This document shows positions 61,001 to 64,000 of a stretch of DNA of 64,000 nt, piece after piece (the stretch's first letter is position 1; each line of letters begins with the position of its first letter). The position numbers and the translations under genes are program-made. The notes beneath the pieces are model-generated. The model was not told where the DNA came from and did no database searches. It saw nothing but the letters and a program-made list of their open reading frames with translations. This DNA is from Motacilla alba alba (Eukaryota > Chordata > Aves > Passeriformes > Motacillidae), in the NCBI RefSeq assembly GCF_015832195.1, contig NC_052018.1, positions 39,375,052 to 39,439,051 on the forward strand, in the 5' to 3' direction.

Positions 61001-64000
61001 AAGCAAAAATGTTGGGACCTTGACATCCAGCATACAGTACAGTATTTTCAATTCTGAGTGAGCATGGAATTCAGCCACAGGAACTGTCCTGAAATAGCTT
61101 GCTATCTGCGATACTTTGACCTTAGAAATATTTAAGCCTATCTTAAAGATTACATGAGAGCCTAGAACCTGAACTGCAATCATTTTTCCTTCAAACACTA
61201 AATTGTGTTAGTTGATGTGATCACCTTTCAGAAAGTGAGCTCACTTCTATTTTCCTCAATTCTCTGCTCAGCTTCTGCAGTTTCAGTACAGTAACAGAAA
61301 ATAAGATAAAAAAGCCCAAGTCAGTGGTGACACTTTTATAGAGTAGCCCACTAACACCACTATTTACATTTTAGTATAGGTAACAGGGACATTGGGATTG
61401 CTGCCCTAAAGAAAAATATTTTGAAGATATGAGTACAAAACTACAAAGCATATAAGCAAACTGAGATTTTTTTTGGTCATTTTTTACTCTACTTTTATCT
61501 CCCTTATCAAGATTATAAATTCCAACAGCCATGGCAGGAAAACAGGATTCAACAATAAGTATTAAAATTTATTGGGAATTCGTAAAAAACCCGTGACTTT
61601 CTGCAAAGATACGAAGAGCTTCCCCCAAACTACAGATCAGCTCTAATGAAAATACATCTCACTTCTTTATTTCCAGCATAGTTTGCAGGATGCTAGAGAT
61701 TCCTTATCCTTTCCCATTCTAGAAAAACCACTCCTAAAAAATTACTTCTTCTGGCCAAACCTATGGAAAATGGAACAGTGCAAGAAGGAAAAATTCAAAT
61801 GGAAGTGATTAGTGAGGTCTCCTGATTTCTGGTGACATATTTTAAGAAATGGTCATCCCTTTTTATTTGCACCAGGATTTTTCTGTCTTAGGAGAGGAAG
61901 TGAATGTATATTATCTTCTGGGTCATGACAACCTGTGGTTCAGCATATCATTTGAAACTGAAATGTGTGGCTTCTAGGGGAGTGTCATAGGTTGTGAACA
62001 GTGGCAGCTCAGAGGGCAATGCCCTTTCACTTTTTTTATCAGCTACCAGGAGGCCAATTCCTATAGCAAGACAGTAAGACCTTAAGAAGCCACCAATGTC
62101 CAGTTAGAGCCTTGGCTCTGTACTGGTAAAATGAAATTAAAATAAGGCTCACCCACCTGTTGTAATGGCTCACTATTAATACAGAGAAGTCAGCATGAGC
62201 AGCAATGCAGTAAAAGACCCTTCCTATGAATGATAAGAGAAAGGTATTGGGCACCTCAGACCAAAATTACCTAGAAAAGGAGCAGTGATGTGTGTCTCAC
62301 TTGCACAAAACCATAAAACAGACAACTCAAGTAGTAAGACTAACAGAGAAATGTGGAGAAAGAGGCAGCTTTCAGACAGACATCCTTTGTCACCAGTGGG
62401 TTTCCTGTATCCTTGAGCATCTCAGCTGAACTGCTATTTTAGAGGGTACTGTTGCCAACTGCTTCCATGAGCTATCATAACACATATGTATATTAATTGC
62501 CAAAGGTGTTAAATAAATCTTTCTGCATCTTGGGTTTCTTACACATGACAGCCTACACAGAATGGCTTTTTGCTTTGTTATAGCCTGCTATACTTAAAGT
62601 GAAATAACATACTGGACTTGTGCCATTGACTTACACCCTGTGCATCCTACTTATGCCAGTAGATTTATGTGTTGCTGACAGTAGAGACAGACCATATCAT
62701 ATATTTCCCCCTTCCATTTTAGTGGAGAAAAATTAATATATCTGATTAAAATATCTGCGCAGAATGACAGGAACAGCAGTATCAGTACAAGGGAGATTCT
62801 TATTGTGTTTGAAAATTACCTGAGGGGTTTCAGATGGTCTTTTAATTAATTTATAATAACTTCTGGGTAGAAATGACAATACAAAATCAAATAATTGAAA
62901 CAAAATGCCTGAATGGCGTTTGAATTTTTTTTGGTATTTCAACAGGCCTGCTGAATTTGGCTTGCCTCATCATATGGCAAAGATTCAAAGAAATTTCTAC
63001 ATGGAATAAATGACCAGGATGGCACTTTGCACATTAGTACTCAAGACATTTATCTATTGGAGCAAATGTATTACTATAGGCCTAATTCTAAAGACTGTGT
63101 TCTTGCACTTGTTTCATCATCACCTGTACATTTGACAGATAATGCCCAAATTACCATCTTGAGTACATTTGCTGGCAGGCCTTTACACCCATTTTGGACA
63201 AGCTGAAGGTGTCTTCACAGTGGTACACCAGTATAATTATGCACTTAAAGCAAATAGCGAAAATGTTACATGTGCAAATTTATTTTAAAATTAGATTTCT
63301 GGCAAGTACATGAGAAAGGATTCAGAGTATGTTAAAATATCTGAAAATAATTCCCACTAAGTTTAATCAGTTATGTGAAATGTGAAGTCAACTCAAGGTC
63401 ACCTTAAAAAGGAAAATAACAATTTCAGCAGCCATTGCACAGAACCAGATGGCATGACTGGGAGTTTAAAAACAAGAAAGACAGAGTTGTTCAAAGCTGT
63501 GTAAATTTTTTAATGTATGCAGCTAGAATAATGTAAATGAAAGATTCACTGATTATTTACAAATTAAATTCACTAACTTTATAATTGATGAAGAATTGAA
63601 TGGAGATAAGAAGCTTAAGACACACACAGTAGTTTCCTATTCATAAGAATAAAAGGTCCATATATTTTCTTTAAATAATTATATATTGTTCATGGACATC
63701 TCCTGCTCTTCAGGCTCCCCCTACTCGTTTCAGAGTGTAAAAAAAATCAGGCAGGCTGCATGTCTGCTCCTGCCAGCTCCTGACAACCTCTCTACAAAGA
63801 TCTTCAAGGTTATTTCTAGTTTATGTTCTTTTATCCTACATTTTAATAGAGATAGGAAAATGGTTATCTAGTAATTAGGCATGTATAATTTATCCTAGGC
63901 TATCAAGTTTACCCTTCAGACTATCAGTTCCCCTCTCACATCCGTACTCCAGATAATAACTTTACATACCTTTAAACCATTATTGACTTTGCTGTTGCTT
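58022..64000. other. Non-coding, nothing recognised
   Basis: A moderately GC-richer patch at 58,040-58,700 has no recognisable domain or repeat name. The remainder is AT-rich with short chance open frames, none longer than 104 codons, and no microsatellite of note. Confidence 0.4.

Noticed and set aside
1..64000. CRISPR arrays, operons, prophages, tRNA or rRNA genes
   Set aside because: None seen. Composition, CR1 remnants and CpG depletion indicate vertebrate nuclear DNA.

Overview
The window looks like nuclear DNA from a vertebrate, most likely a bird. It is AT-rich and CpG-depleted, with very few interspersed repeats. The repeats I can name are decayed fragments of CR1-type LINEs, and several end in the ATTCTATG-like 3' octamer typical of avian CR1. 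There is one dense CpG island. Nothing has bacterial organisation: no operons, no long ORFs with a recognisable family, no tRNA or rRNA genes, no CRISPR array and no intact mobile element.

Positions 1-25,600 hold no gene that I can support. They contain CR1 remnants (about 495-579, 11,718-11,931 and 18,255-18,560), a 177-bp-offset duplication carrying telomere-like CCCTAA units (581-863), a full consensus CTCF motif (4787-4801), a triple nuclear-receptor half-site array (9591-9610), a T/G-rich tract (18,754-18,875) and a compact C-rich motif able to form a G-quadruplex on the minus strand (22,343-22,368).

Positions 25,600-27,160 are the landmark: an A-rich tract, then a CpG island of about 1.4 kb containing a GGAT-rich tract, a good Kozak ATG at 26,287, a strong splice donor (exon end 26,431) and a G-quadruplex motif at the 3' edge. 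I read this as a CpG-island promoter with a first exon transcribed on the plus strand.

Positions 27,160-34,030 would be an intron followed by a terminal exon. The best other coding candidate in the window is at 33,366-33,514: an acceptor, 49 open codons rich in P and Q that keep several CpGs, and a stop. AATAAA followed by a GT-rich stretch lies about 0.5 kb downstream. The open frame of the first exon (phase 1) joins this exon in frame, which would give a 97-residue protein. This is a hypothesis; I do not recognise the family, and other exons could lie between or upstream.

Positions 34,030-64,000 again show no gene. They hold AT/TG microsatellites (34,602-34,787; 35,423-35,482), more CR1 tails, a clear CR1 3' fragment (50,058-50,296), an ISRE-like triple GAAA array beside a POU octamer (54,451-54,480), and several short tandem or inverted repeats. 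Most short ORFs here are chance AT-rich reading frames. All calls were made by eye, without database searches.
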